This document shows, piece after piece, positions 56,163 through 64,000 of a DNA stretch of 64,000 nt. Source of the DNA: Maritalea mediterranea (GTDB lineage Bacteria; Pseudomonadota; Alphaproteobacteria; Rhizobiales; Devosiaceae); assembly GCF_021568695.1 (NCBI RefSeq), contig NZ_JAKGTI010000001.1:1798001-1862000 (forward strand). Reading direction: 5' to 3'. The translations under genes and the position numbers were made by a program. The notes under the pieces are model-generated. The model was not told the DNA's origin. It searched no databases and saw nothing but the letters and a program-made list of their open reading frames with translations. Numbering within the stretch: position 1 is the stretch's first letter; the number at the start of each line of letters is the position of its first letter.

Positions 56163-56185
56163 CCGCTATGGACATACCGGAGAGA
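56163..56185 (-). repeat. class 2 conserved element, copy B
   Basis: Plus strand CCGCTATGGACATACC plus GGAGAGA, in the gap between terminase small and large genes. It lies between TCTGTGG and CCACAGA arms (7-bp inverted repeat), so it may sit in the loop of a hairpin. Confidence 0.5.
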
Positions 56186-56213
56186 CTAAATCGGCCCCAC
56201 AGAGCCGTTTAAA

Positions 56214-56450
56214 TCAATGGACGTTGTCGTACTCGTCATCATCATCGAACTCAGGCATGGCGCTCATTTGTTCAGCGAGTGACGACACGTTTGAATTGAG
56301 ATCCCCGATGGCCTCAATTCCATTGTCTTTGAGGAATTTAATGGCGTTTGCAAAATCAGACGCCGTGGCTTCGCCGGACGCGATGCGGTCTTTGAGTTCC
56401 TTCGCGACCAACTCATGCAGCGCAGCCATTTGAGATTTTGTAGCACTCAT
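56214..56450 (-). CDS. probable phage terminase small subunit
   Basis: 78 residues from ATG 56450 (MSATKSQMAALHELVAKELK), overlapping the previous stop as ATGA. Helical N-terminal half, AIKFLKDNGIEAIGDL, acidic tail (EFDDDDEYDNVH). Size, acidic tail and position directly before the large subunit match T7 gp18-type small terminases. Confidence 0.7.
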   Translation of the reverse strand: MSATKSQMAALHELVAKELKDRIASGEATASDFANAIKFLKDNGIEAIGDLNSNVSSLAEQMSAMPEFDDDDEYDNVH

Positions 56451-56725
56451 GAGAACAACAGCCCTTTCAAATTCGAGAGCCACCCGAGAACACCGATAGC
56501 GCCCATACCAATGCCAGTGAACAGGTTCAGACGAAATTTGGTGCTTTCGATGGCTTCACCATGCTCCTTTTTCGTCGCATCCAGCTCCTGCCAAAGATGC
56601 TTCTGATCGTCCAAAACCTGTAGAAGTCGCTCATTGATCTGGTCTTGCTTCCCCTCGATGCGCCCGAGAGAGTGGAGAAGGAAGGCCTCGCGACCCTCCT
56701 TTGTGGAAGGGAGGTTATCCGTCAT
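56447..56725 (-). CDS. coiled-coil protein with C-terminal membrane helix (XhlA/holin-like)
   Basis: 92 residues from ATG 56725 (MTDNLPSTKEGRE), overlapping the upstream gene. A long coiled coil (about 15-65, GRIEGKQDQINERLLQVLDD) precedes one membrane helix near the C-terminus (LFTGIGMGAIGVLGWL). This is the layout of XhlA-type haemolysin/holin helpers. It lies in the lysis cassette next to endolysin and the 3TM holin candidate. Confidence 0.6.
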   Translation of the reverse strand: MTDNLPSTKEGREAFLLHSLGRIEGKQDQINERLLQVLDDQKHLWQELDATKKEHGEAIESTKFRLNLFTGIGMGAIGVLGWLSNLKGLLFS

Positions 56726-57128
56726 TTGACTTTTTGCCCCCAATCTCAATTTTGGACCCGGACTTTTCGAAAGAACGGCCCAAACCGTAAACGGTAGTCC
56801 ACATCGTGGTCAGGATGACCATGTCGTTTGAATCGATCTCAGGAAGGACACCAAACAACCCGTAATGGTTGAGGATGGGGCGCAAAATGAAGTTGTAAGG
56901 CCACAATAGCACAACCATCCACGCAAGCGTTGGACGCCAATTGCGCTGGAAAGCGGTGCCACTCACTTCAATCTTAGCGATATCGCCCATGACCTTATTG
57001 AGTTCTGTTTGCTGACTGATAAGTGCCGTTGTGATCTCGTTCTTCATGCGATCAGCTTCAGCTCGGTTCGGCACCACCTTGTCGATGATGGCCCCTACCC
57101 GTTCGATAATTACGGTTAGAACATTCAT
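56715..57128 (-). CDS. three-helix holin candidate (GTA_holin_3TM-like)
   Basis: 137 residues from ATG 57128 (MNVLTVIIERVGAIIDKVVP). An amphipathic N-terminus with EADRMKNEITTALISQQTEL leads to RNWRPTLAWMVVLLWPYNFI and further hydrophobic segments, the pattern of PF11351-type holins. It overlaps the endolysin end by a few bases. It would form the membrane lesion that releases the endolysin. Confidence 0.75.
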   Translation of the reverse strand: MNVLTVIIERVGAIIDKVVPNRAEADRMKNEITTALISQQTELNKVMGDIAKIEVSGTAFQRNWRPTLAWMVVLLWPYNFILRPILNHYGLFGVLPEIDSNDMVILTTMWTTVYGLGRSFEKSGSKIEIGGKKSNDG

Positions 57129-57130
57129 GA

Positions 57131-57805
57131 TTATTTTTTCCGTAGCCACTCTACGAGAACCTTCGCGCCAACTTCGACAAGTGTCGCAAAGATTGAATTA
57201 GAAGCCTCCTGAGAGGCGTTTTTCGTTTCCGGTATATGGGTAGCTGTGACATCGCTCACGGACTCCTGAGAGGCGCCTGAGTCGATCTCTACGCCATATC
57301 CAGCCGCAAGGAGGGCTTTGTCATATTTCTTAGCCAGATCAGCTATCTTCCGAGCTTTATCTAGACCATTTACAGTGCGCCGAGCAGCGTAGAAATTACT
57401 CTTGCGAAGGTTGACAAATTCCTCGAGACGTTTTCCCGTCCACCATCCTTCCAAAGTACCTTTCACCAGAATTACTGCAGCGTATTCTGGCACCAACGCC
57501 AATTCAGGCTTCTTATCAAAGGGGATACCTGTTTCTCGTGCGGCTCGTTTATAGTTTTCTTCCCAAGTCATTTGGACGAAGCCGCGACCATGCCAAGGGT
57601 AATAACGCAGATTACGTTTGCGCCAATTCTCAGATAGCCAATAGGCTTCGACGACTGGTTCAAAGGTATGGTTTGTCTCCCATTGAGCTGTGGCCAAAAG
57701 ATAGGCGGCTTGGTTTCGGAGAGCGCCTTGCTTTTCGCACTCTTGGAGAATGAGACGCATGTGTCCCTTCTCAGGAACCTTTAGAAAAAATTCCTTATAA
57801 TTCAT
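57131..57805 (-). CDS. GH19-type endolysin
   Basis: 224 residues from ATG 57805 (MNYKEFFLKVPEKGH). The GH19/lysozyme-fold core has the catalytic-type E43 in ATAQWETNHTFEPVVEAY and the substrate motif GRGFVQMTWEENY (residues 73 to about 85). After residue 170 a Ser/Thr-rich linker ends in a hydrophobic, basic tail SIFATLVEVGAKVLVEWLRK that might touch the membrane. It degrades peptidoglycan at lysis. No signal peptide, so it depends on the holin. Confidence 0.88.
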   Translation of the reverse strand: MNYKEFFLKVPEKGHMRLILQECEKQGALRNQAAYLLATAQWETNHTFEPVVEAYWLSENWRKRNLRYYPWHGRGFVQMTWEENYKRAARETGIPFDKKPELALVPEYAAVILVKGTLEGWWTGKRLEEFVNLRKSNFYAARRTVNGLDKARKIADLAKKYDKALLAAGYGVEIDSGASQESVSDVTATHIPETKNASQEASNSIFATLVEVGAKVLVEWLRKK

Positions 57806-57835
57806 GATTTTACAATGGGTTTCTAAAGTATGAAA

Positions 57836-57872
57836 CAAAGAAACCCCCAAGAGTTTTTTAGGCTCTCAGGGG
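57836..57872 (-). terminator. late-region terminator resembling T7 T-phi
   Basis: Minus strand ACCCCTGAGAG pairs with CTCTTGGGGGT (11 positions, two G-T) around a CCTAAAAAA loop, followed by TTCTTTG. It lies between the DUF4376-like gene and the endolysin. Confidence 0.7.
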
Positions 57873-57898
57873 TCTTTTCATGTGTGGGATCGGCTAGT

Positions 57899-58411
57899 TT
57901 ACCAGCCGGAATTTATGTCGATTGCATCAAGTTCCGCTTCAGTTTGTGCGGCATCAATTTGATTGAACAATTGCTCTTTGCGAAGGAAGGTACTGTTGAC
58001 GTGATCAAAAACTTCATCCGACAAAGCTTCCAATGCAGGAAGGTCAAATGGAACGAACATTCCCGGCGAGGCTTCCCATTTCACAATGGTACCCTCGGGT
58101 TTATTCTTGAGACCATTGATGGTATTCGCAAGCATGTTCTGCGCACTGCGCGTGGTTTTTACCGGAACGCCATTGTAGATAAAGCCGGAGTTCTCGACTT
58201 CTTCGCGCTTAACAGTCACGTCATTCTTCATGATCTCCTTGCGTTCCTCAAAGGACGGTTCAGGAGCCACGTAGGTTTCTAGACGATAACCTCCAAGTCC
58301 TTCCCAACCGTCAACGGCTGGCATGACCATGGCATCGCCAATTTTTACAGACCGACCTTCTACAACGTCCGTTCGCAGGACATTTCCAGAAGGATCAATT
58401 AGTTGGAGCAT
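57899..58411 (-). CDS. DUF4376-like phage tail accessory protein
   Basis: A 170-residue protein. The second half has FIYNGVPVKTTRSAQNMLAN, VKWEASPGMFVPFDLPALEA and a C-terminal helix ending ELDAIDINSGW, the pattern of DUF4376, often found in tail-fibre assembly or tail-tip genes. It follows the tail-fibre cluster. Confidence 0.7.
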   Translation of the reverse strand: MLQLIDPSGNVLRTDVVEGRSVKIGDAMVMPAVDGWEGLGGYRLETYVAPEPSFEERKEIMKNDVTVKREEVENSGFIYNGVPVKTTRSAQNMLANTINGLKNKPEGTIVKWEASPGMFVPFDLPALEALSDEVFDHVNSTFLRKEQLFNQIDAAQTEAELDAIDINSGW

Positions 58412-58421
58412 TTATCTCTAT

Positions 58422-58907
58422 TTAGATCGTGAGATTGAAAGTGTTGGTCCAAGTTTTTCGCGCTGAGATGTTCACAGCGTTCGTTTCGCGACCAATTTCA
58501 ATAAAGTTGGTACCGTCATAGCTGCCATAGAGGACCCAGCCAGTTGGATCACGGCCTTGGTCGTCATTCGCAGTACGGTATCGGTATTGGTTGAAGACCC
58601 AGCCACCAGCATTGCTCGTGAAATCCACTCGCACTCGGGTTCGTTTAGGCCCTGTCTGAAATGCGAGCCATTTTGTATTGGCGTTTAAATCAACAAGGTT
58701 TGGAGGTTGTTCAGCCGAAGGGTTGCTTTTGTCATCGGCGACAGTCGTGGAACCCCATGCGACAGCGTTACCGTTGTAAAGGAGCTGGAAGTCAGCGGCT
58801 TGGGCTTCGTCAGCCCACCAACTATCACCATATAGGCTAGTCAGTTGCCAACGAAGCGCCACAAAAGGTTTCGCGAGGTTAACACGCAAACTCGGAAAGA
58901 ATGACAT
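58422..58907 (-). CDS. discoidin (F5/8 type C)-like phage protein
   Basis: A 161-residue beta-rich protein. WRWQLTSLYG-like opening, NPSAEQPPNLVDLNANTKWL, YRYRTANDD and WVLYGSYDGTNFIEIGRETN match the discoidin/F5-8C sugar-binding pattern. It is placed 1 nt after the tail fibre gene, so it may bind surface glycans during adsorption. Confidence 0.72.
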   Translation of the reverse strand: MSFFPSLRVNLAKPFVALRWQLTSLYGDSWWADEAQAADFQLLYNGNAVAWGSTTVADDKSNPSAEQPPNLVDLNANTKWLAFQTGPKRTRVRVDFTSNAGGWVFNQYRYRTANDDQGRDPTGWVLYGSYDGTNFIEIGRETNAVNISARKTWTNTFNLTI

Positions 58908-58908
58908 T

Positions 58909-61029
58909 TTAACCTTGGATATGTTCGACAGAAAGCGAGGTCACGCCGTTCACGCAGTGAATATAGATCATCATCTTAGCGTTTGCCGCTGTTGTGAAAT
59001 CGTCATTATTCACTTTGTCAAAACCGACAATCGTCACGGCACCGCCACCCCCTGCTGCGTTTTCCACGAGAAGCACGAAGGTGTAACTGTTACCAAGTGT
59101 CGAAGGGTCTTTAGTGAGCGTGAAGTTTCCGTTGTTGGTGATACGGCCAAAGTTCCGACCATATTGGGAAGGAGATGGATAGAAGTTACCACCTGAGCTA
59201 CTACCCAGATCGGCAGCGTTGGTCTCATAACCAGCGTCTAGACGTGAATTAGTGTCTTTATCTACTTTGGTACCCAACTCCGTCGACAATCCTGAGATGT
59301 CACCAATTGAGTGTCCGTGTCCTGTAGCAGACTTTCCATCCAAAGCAGATTGTAGACCAGATACATCGCTGATAGAATGACCATGACCATTGGAAGATTT
59401 ATCATCCAATGCTGTTTGCAAACCCGACACATCGGAAATGCTGTGACCATGTCCGGTGTTGGACTTACCGTCGAGCGCGGTCTGGAGACCGGATATATCG
59501 GAGATGGAATGACCGTGTCCGGTCTCCGATTTACCACTCAAAGCACTATCAACTTCAGTCTTCGTATATGTTGAGCTTTTATCTGCCTTACCATCTAAAG
59601 CAGCCTGTTGTGCAACACTGACGGGCTTATCAGCATCAGATGTATTCTCAACGTTGCCAAGACCAAGGTTTGTCCTTGCCAAGGAAGCATCTGTCAAATC
59701 AGACAAATTGTTGCTGTTGATCAGTGCGCCGCCCAAGGTCACATAAGCGGCTACCCATTGGGTCCCATTATGCGCCCTCATTTCCTTCTCAGTGGTATTC
59801 CAGTAGATTTGCCCCTCAACACCCGCAGGATCGGATGCCATCTTTCCTAGATACCAAGCTTCGAACTCGCTGAGATGGTTAAACGCCAATGCCTCGGAGT
59901 TCGCTGCATTCGTTTCTGAGGTGGACGCAGCGGAAGCACTTGCAGAAGCTTCGGCAGCCTTCGTAGTGGCTGTTGTTGCGGCATCTTGTGCAGCAATCCG
60001 GTCTGCATCAGCCTGATCTCGATAGGTCTCAGTGGTGTTTCGGGCTGTTTCAGCGGCAGTCTTCGCAGTTTCGGCAGCGAGACGGTGTGCGTTTGTTTCG
60101 TCTCGATACCCCAGAGTGACGTCACGAGCCGTTTCAGATGCGCTCTGTGCGGCCAACGCTGTGGAAGCACTTGTTGAAGCTTCTGATGCCTTTGTTGAGG
60201 CCACATTCTCGGAGTTCGCCGAGTTTGTCTCGGAGGTTGCCGCGTTGCTCTCCGAAAGAGAAGCAGCCGCTGCGCTCACTGAAGCCTCAGACGCCTTTGT
60301 TGTTGCGGTAGAAGCTGCAGCTTGAGCTGCGATCCGGTCTGCATCCGCTTCATCGCGGTAACTTTGGGTCACATCTCGGGCTGTCTCGGCTGCGGTCTTT
60401 GCATTCTCAGCAGCAATTCGGTCCAGATCAGCCTCGTCACGATAACCTTGGGTTACATCACGAGCAGTTTCTGCGGCAGTTTGGGCAGCTTCGGTTGCTT
60501 GGCGATCCGCATCAGCTTCATCCCGATAAGTCTGTGCGGTGTCTCGAGCAGCCTCGGCAGCAGCCTGTGCGGCTTGCGTGGCAGCGAGGTTCGCTGCGTT
60601 CTCGCCAAAACGATCTTCCACATACTTTTTGGTTGCCGCATCCTGATCGTTTTTTGGCTGGGCTAAGTTTTTCAGAACCTGATTTGCAGCATCCCATTGT
60701 CCGTCGATGTCCTGTTGGAGAGACGCATCGGCCACCTCCTCTGAAATAAACAAGGACTGGAAAAAGGAGCGGTTTAGGTCATCATCGATTAGGACAGAAC
60801 CATCAACGAACTCATTGATTGGTTCATCGGTTGGAGTTTGACGATAGATTTTGAGGTCGCCTACAGGAGGCGTATCCATGCGTACCATGTAAGTTGAAAG
60901 GAACGTGAATGACGCCGGAACGCCATCCACAGTTGCCTTCACATGACTAGCATCAAGGTACTCGAAGTTGATTGCGAAGTCGGTCAACGAACCGTTCGCG
61001 TCAGGATAGAGGTCGTAACTCTTTGCCAT
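58909..61029 (-). CDS. tail fibre protein, T7 gp17-type N-terminus
   Basis: A 706-residue fibre. Residues 1 to about 120 match the T7 tail-fibre anchor domain (SYDLYPDANGSLTDFAINFE, FSFLSTYMVR-like, VLIDDDLNRSFFQSLFI). Residues about 145-385 are Ala/Thr-rich heptads (AAETARDVTQGYRDEADADR repeated) forming a trimeric coiled coil. Residues about 500-590 hold four 22-residue repeats GHGHSISDISGLQTALDGKS. A C-terminal knob follows. It adsorbs to the host surface. Confidence 0.9.
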   Translation of the reverse strand: MAKSYDLYPDANGSLTDFAINFEYLDASHVKATVDGVPASFTFLSTYMVRMDTPPVGDLKIYRQTPTDEPINEFVDGSVLIDDDLNRSFFQSLFISEEVADASLQQDIDGQWDAANQVLKNLAQPKNDQDAATKKYVEDRFGENAANLAATQAAQAAAEAARDTAQTYRDEADADRQATEAAQTAAETARDVTQGYRDEADLDRIAAENAKTAAETARDVTQSYRDEADADRIAAQAAASTATTKASEASVSAAAASLSESNAATSETNSANSENVASTKASEASTSASTALAAQSASETARDVTLGYRDETNAHRLAAETAKTAAETARNTTETYRDQADADRIAAQDAATTATTKAAEASASASAASTSETNAANSEALAFNHLSEFEAWYLGKMASDPAGVEGQIYWNTTEKEMRAHNGTQWVAAYVTLGGALINSNNLSDLTDASLARTNLGLGNVENTSDADKPVSVAQQAALDGKADKSSTYTKTEVDSALSGKSETGHGHSISDISGLQTALDGKSNTGHGHSISDVSGLQTALDDKSSNGHGHSISDVSGLQSALDGKSATGHGHSIGDISGLSTELGTKVDKDTNSRLDAGYETNAADLGSSSGGNFYPSPSQYGRNFGRITNNGNFTLTKDPSTLGNSYTFVLLVENAAGGGGAVTIVGFDKVNNDDFTTAANAKMMIYIHCVNGVTSLSVEHIQG
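59262..59525 (-). repeat. four 66-bp coding repeats with GHGH motifs in the tail fibre
   Basis: Each unit encodes GHGHSI(S/G)D(I/V)SGL plus about ten residues. DNA copies are diverged at third positions, so the repeat is kept at protein level. Confidence 0.8.
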
Positions 61030-61041
61030 TATCTCTGTGAT

Positions 61042-64000
61042 TTATTTGATAGCAGCGAAAGCCTCGTCCAACGGTGAGCCTCGAGTTGTATTCACATGCT
61101 CGATGACAGGTTTAACTGCCTTCTCTGCATCACCGTAAGTTGGATCGCTGGTAAAGGAGGTCCCATAACGGCCTCCTTCGAAGAGGTCCTTAGGCACCAC
61201 AAGGTGAGTTTTAAGGTAATCTTTGGCTGCTTTCTTGAAGACACCAAATAGGGTCTTCCAGACTTTCACTCGAGCCTCAGGAGTCAGATCAGCATAGTCT
61301 TCGGCTTCAATGGTGCGACGAAGCGCGGCCTCAAAGTTTTCACCCTTCAAGATCGCAACGTGCAGATCATAACCTGTCACTTTGCGTTTGACGTCTTGAT
61401 GGGCTTTACCTTCATAGACGCGATTGACGTAGGCCTCATAGGCATTACTGCCATTTTGGACCTTCATATCGGTCAATGAGGGTATACCTGAGTTGAAACC
61501 AAGGAGAGCTTCGCTGAAGTCTTGTAGACCGTTGTTCTGCAGCCCTAATTTACCCCAATCCTGTTTATTCAGGACGCTTGTTGGTTTATCGAGAACCATC
61601 GCCAAGCTTTCTGCAAGGTTTAACCTAGCGAACTCAGCATAGACAGGGTCTTCCAGAACCTTGTTTGGCTTGGTGTTTGTAGGGTCGATACCGCGAAGGC
61701 GGTCACCTGTGATGGGTTTACCGAGGAAGTCGCGCCGGACATAACCAACCTTAAAGCCGGAATATGCCAACATTTCTTCGATTAGCCCCTCACCCGCATA
61801 CTGAGACCAGTTGTCTGTCCAGAAGCCTTCGTTCTTACCTGTGACTTTCACGATTGCTGGAACCATTTGCTTTGCAGAGTTCTTAGTGAACTTCGCAAGA
61901 CCCTTTGTGTTCCCATCATTCATCGCTGTCATGACAGCATCCATGAAATCTGAAATACCACGAAGGGCAGCAGCGTCCGACAACATAGCCATGTAGGTAA
62001 AACCCACTGCGGGAAGATAAGAACCTACCAGCATAGCCTCATAGTCGTCGTTGGTGTATTCGCCACCTTCCATCTTTAGAGATTTTTGGCGGGTTTGGTC
62101 TTCAATCGCTCCGATCATGAGCAGCGGTGCCGAGAATGGGAGGAACCGTGTCAAATCGATTGCAGTATCTCCGATGATCAAAGAGGATGGAGGCAAGACC
62201 TGCTGACGTTGCATTTTGGCATCCCAGCGGCCCCACAGAGACGGTCCAGTTATATGGACGTCTTCTCGTGCTTGGACCATCGCATAGGCAGCACCAGCAG
62301 CCATCATGCCCATTCGTTGACGAGCCGTTGCAGCAGCTTGCGCTCGAGCGCCGTTTGCCCCAGTGAAATCGTCAAGAAACTTAGCAGATTTAACCAAACT
62401 CTCACCCCACTTCGTGTGCTTTGCAGCAGCCCGGATAGCCGAAGGCATCCCCGGTGGAATGATCGTTTGTGTTGCATGGCCCCCAATGTTCACGAGTGTA
62501 CGCCACACAGGGATCGTGAAACGCGCCAAGGTTGAAGTAACGGCATTGGGCGACTGGCGATAACTATCCAGTGCTTCTGCCGCACGACCAGTGACATAAC
62601 GGGTATCAAAGGCGTTTTGCCAAAGACCATTTTGGGCCTCAAACTTCAACGCGGTGTCTTTCAACAGACCGTTTTCGTCGAATTTTGCTTGCGCATATTG
62701 GCTGGCCATCTTTTTAGCATGTTGACCGCGCATACCGGACTTCATAGCCATCTCGAGACCGTCCGCATACGCAATACCGTAGGCACGAAGGGCAACCGAG
62801 GCATCCGCAGAAGCCACTGAGACGTCTGCAGCGCCTTTCCATAGACGCAAGGCCATGTAGCTTGCCCACTTACCGTTCTTGGCCAGACGATCATAATCGG
62901 CCTTAGAAGCGTGAGAACCATCCATGATATCGAAGTCGGTCGTGATACCGCGACCTTTCTTCAAAGCTATTCCGAACGTCTTTTTGAAACGCTCAAAACC
63001 CGCCAGATAACCAGCAAGTTCAGCTTTCGCTCGGCCAATACCACGAGCGCCCTTACCACCGAGGGTTTCTCGAGTGAGAGGCATGATGATATTGGACAGT
63101 GTGTTTGACATGACCTCCAACAAGGATGTCGAAGGTTGGCCAAGCAGAGCCGAAACATGGAGGTCTTGGAACAACTTCAAGTTACTCTCTTGGAGAGCAT
63201 GGCGTTCAGCCTTGGTCATTTTGCCAAGACGCGAGTTTGCGATATTGTGAAGCACACCTTCTCTTAGTTTATCAAACTCCTCAAAGGCTTCTTCAAATAC
63301 CTTGGTCATTTGCAGAACATCGAAACCATATTGCTCGGCCTCGAGGACTTTACCAACAATGAACTCTGATCGGGTGGCCCGTAGGTCCAGACCGTTGGCT
63401 TTGAGTTCATCCAAGATTTCAAGACGGTTCGCGTCTAGTTGGTCCAGATCAACATCACCAAACTTCCGTCCTTGACGGAGATGACCTGTGTAACCCCAAA
63501 TCGAACCTTCCTCTCGCCAGAGTTCACCGAGCTTGACCATGGTCTTCTGGATACGCTGGTTGTAGTTCACCCATGCATCTTTGGTGAGCATATTTGGTGA
63601 CTTACGGATTTCCTTGAGGACCAGTTGGTAATCTGCATCAAGTTCTGACATCACCCGACGAAGGAGCGATTGGCGGTAGAGGCCGTGGAATGTCTTCGCA
63701 GTGTTGGATTGAGTGTTAGCACCGCGCTTCAATAGACGTACAACTTCATCCATCTCACGCTTGTGGAGAGCTTGAAACACTTCGTCCGTATGGCGACCAA
63801 AGTCTGCAACTGATCCTTCCAAGAACTCTTGGTTGGCTTTGCGGTGACCCACATTTACCTCTGAGGACCGTTTAAGGCCTTTGACAACTGGTGCCATCAC
63901 TTCATCGCGGAACACCTTAGCTTTCTGCACAGGAACTTTAGGGAGACCCTGCAAGGCGTCTTCACGACCAGCGCGATGGAGGTTGTGAATAAGTTCCTTG
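61042..64000 (-). CDS. internal virion protein, T7 gp16-like (N-terminus beyond window)
   Basis: At least 986 residues; the frame runs off the right edge (KELIHNLHRAGREDALQG at the border). It has long amphipathic helices, segments such as FARFTIPVWRTLVNIGGHA, GMMAAGAAYAMVQA and LTRFLPFSAPLLMIGAIED with membrane-like character, and a C-terminus ending SPLDEAFAAIK. Size and place directly before the tail fibre gene match T7 gp16, the ejected protein that forms the trans-envelope DNA channel. The transglycosylase domain would lie outside the window. Confidence 0.8.
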   Translation of the reverse strand, partial: KELIHNLHRAGREDALQGLPKVPVQKAKVFRDEVMAPVVKGLKRSSEVNVGHRKANQEFLEGSVADFGRHTDEVFQALHKREMDEVVRLLKRGANTQSNTAKTFHGLYRQSLLRRVMSELDADYQLVLKEIRKSPNMLTKDAWVNYNQRIQKTMVKLGELWREEGSIWGYTGHLRQGRKFGDVDLDQLDANRLEILDELKANGLDLRATRSEFIVGKVLEAEQYGFDVLQMTKVFEEAFEEFDKLREGVLHNIANSRLGKMTKAERHALQESNLKLFQDLHVSALLGQPSTSLLEVMSNTLSNIIMPLTRETLGGKGARGIGRAKAELAGYLAGFERFKKTFGIALKKGRGITTDFDIMDGSHASKADYDRLAKNGKWASYMALRLWKGAADVSVASADASVALRAYGIAYADGLEMAMKSGMRGQHAKKMASQYAQAKFDENGLLKDTALKFEAQNGLWQNAFDTRYVTGRAAEALDSYRQSPNAVTSTLARFTIPVWRTLVNIGGHATQTIIPPGMPSAIRAAAKHTKWGESLVKSAKFLDDFTGANGARAQAAATARQRMGMMAAGAAYAMVQAREDVHITGPSLWGRWDAKMQRQQVLPPSSLIIGDTAIDLTRFLPFSAPLLMIGAIEDQTRQKSLKMEGGEYTNDDYEAMLVGSYLPAVGFTYMAMLSDAAALRGISDFMDAVMTAMNDGNTKGLAKFTKNSAKQMVPAIVKVTGKNEGFWTDNWSQYAGEGLIEEMLAYSGFKVGYVRRDFLGKPITGDRLRGIDPTNTKPNKVLEDPVYAEFARLNLAESLAMVLDKPTSVLNKQDWGKLGLQNNGLQDFSEALLGFNSGIPSLTDMKVQNGSNAYEAYVNRVYEGKAHQDVKRKVTGYDLHVAILKGENFEAALRRTIEAEDYADLTPEARVKVWKTLFGVFKKAAKDYLKTHLVVPKDLFEGGRYGTSFTSDPTYGDAEKAVKPVIEHVNTTRGSPLDEAFAAIK

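Larger units (their letters stand above)
48017..64000. mobile_element. integrated T7-like podovirus prophage (left end and about 16 kb visible)
   Basis: The left border is a 3' half of tRNA-Leu; the right border lies outside the window. Contents in transcription order on the minus strand, starting at the right edge: internal virion protein, tail fibre, discoidin-like and DUF4376-like proteins, GH19 endolysin, holin-like proteins, terminase small and large subunits, repeat-rich joint, early small genes, winged-helix regulator, tyrosine integrase, tRNA-Leu. Tail fibre and terminase match T7 gp17 and gp19 types. RNA polymerase, DNA polymerase and capsid genes are expected beyond 64 kb. All frames look intact, so the element may be active. 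Confidence 0.9.

Overview
The window looks like an alphaproteobacterial chromosome, most likely Hyphomicrobiales (Rhizobiales). Pointers are LpxI instead of LpxH in lipid A synthesis, the order lpxD-fabZ-lpxA-lpxI-lpxB, a 14-gene nuo operon followed by birA, RNase J, a DUF1467 protein, proS, lolC/lolD and dnaE, and a short-form ProRS. The species cannot be named from the sequence. Nearly every gene is on the minus strand, so the window is described from left to right but transcribed from right to left.

1-12.1 kb is an envelope and translation block: bamA, lpxD, fabZ, lpxA, lpxI and the start of lpxB, preceded in transcription order by rpsB, tsf, pyrH, frr, uppS, cdsA and rseP. 12.3-22.6 kb holds dnaE, a 34-residue membrane peptide with a LexA-like site, lolD/lolC, proS, an unannotated plus-strand transcript candidate, a DUF1467 protein, rnj and birA. 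22.6-37.6 kb is the complete nuoA-N operon for respiratory complex I, with a small membrane ORF between nuoE and nuoF. 37.9-48.0 kb has two small outer-membrane beta-barrel genes, tRNA-Asp, tRNA-Val, hupB, lon, clpX, clpP, a bifunctional NAD(P)HX repair enzyme and tig.

From about 48.0 kb to the right edge (64 kb) lies a prophage of a T7-like podovirus, cut off by the window. Its left border is a 3' half of a tRNA-Leu gene, followed by an intact tRNA-Leu(UAG) and a tyrosine integrase co-transcribed with a winged-helix regulator. Small early-type genes follow, several too short for routine gene calling. Then comes about 1.3 kb of repeat-rich DNA without convincing genes, then the late genes: terminase large and small subunits, coiled-coil/holin-like proteins, GH19 endolysin, DUF4376-like and discoidin-like tail accessories, a T7-type tail fibre with GHGH repeats, and a gp16-like internal virion protein.

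The order fits a circularised T7-like genome. Terminase (virion right end) adjoins the early region (virion left end), and the two are joined through the repeat-rich segment at 53.6-54.4 kb. The most novel material is the prophage control DNA. Five copies of a T7-promoter-like element share the core CGATAACG. Three copies of the palindrome ACGTTAACGT sit next to the integrase operon, a small early gene and a near-consensus host promoter. Short repeat arrays lie at the presumed joined ends.
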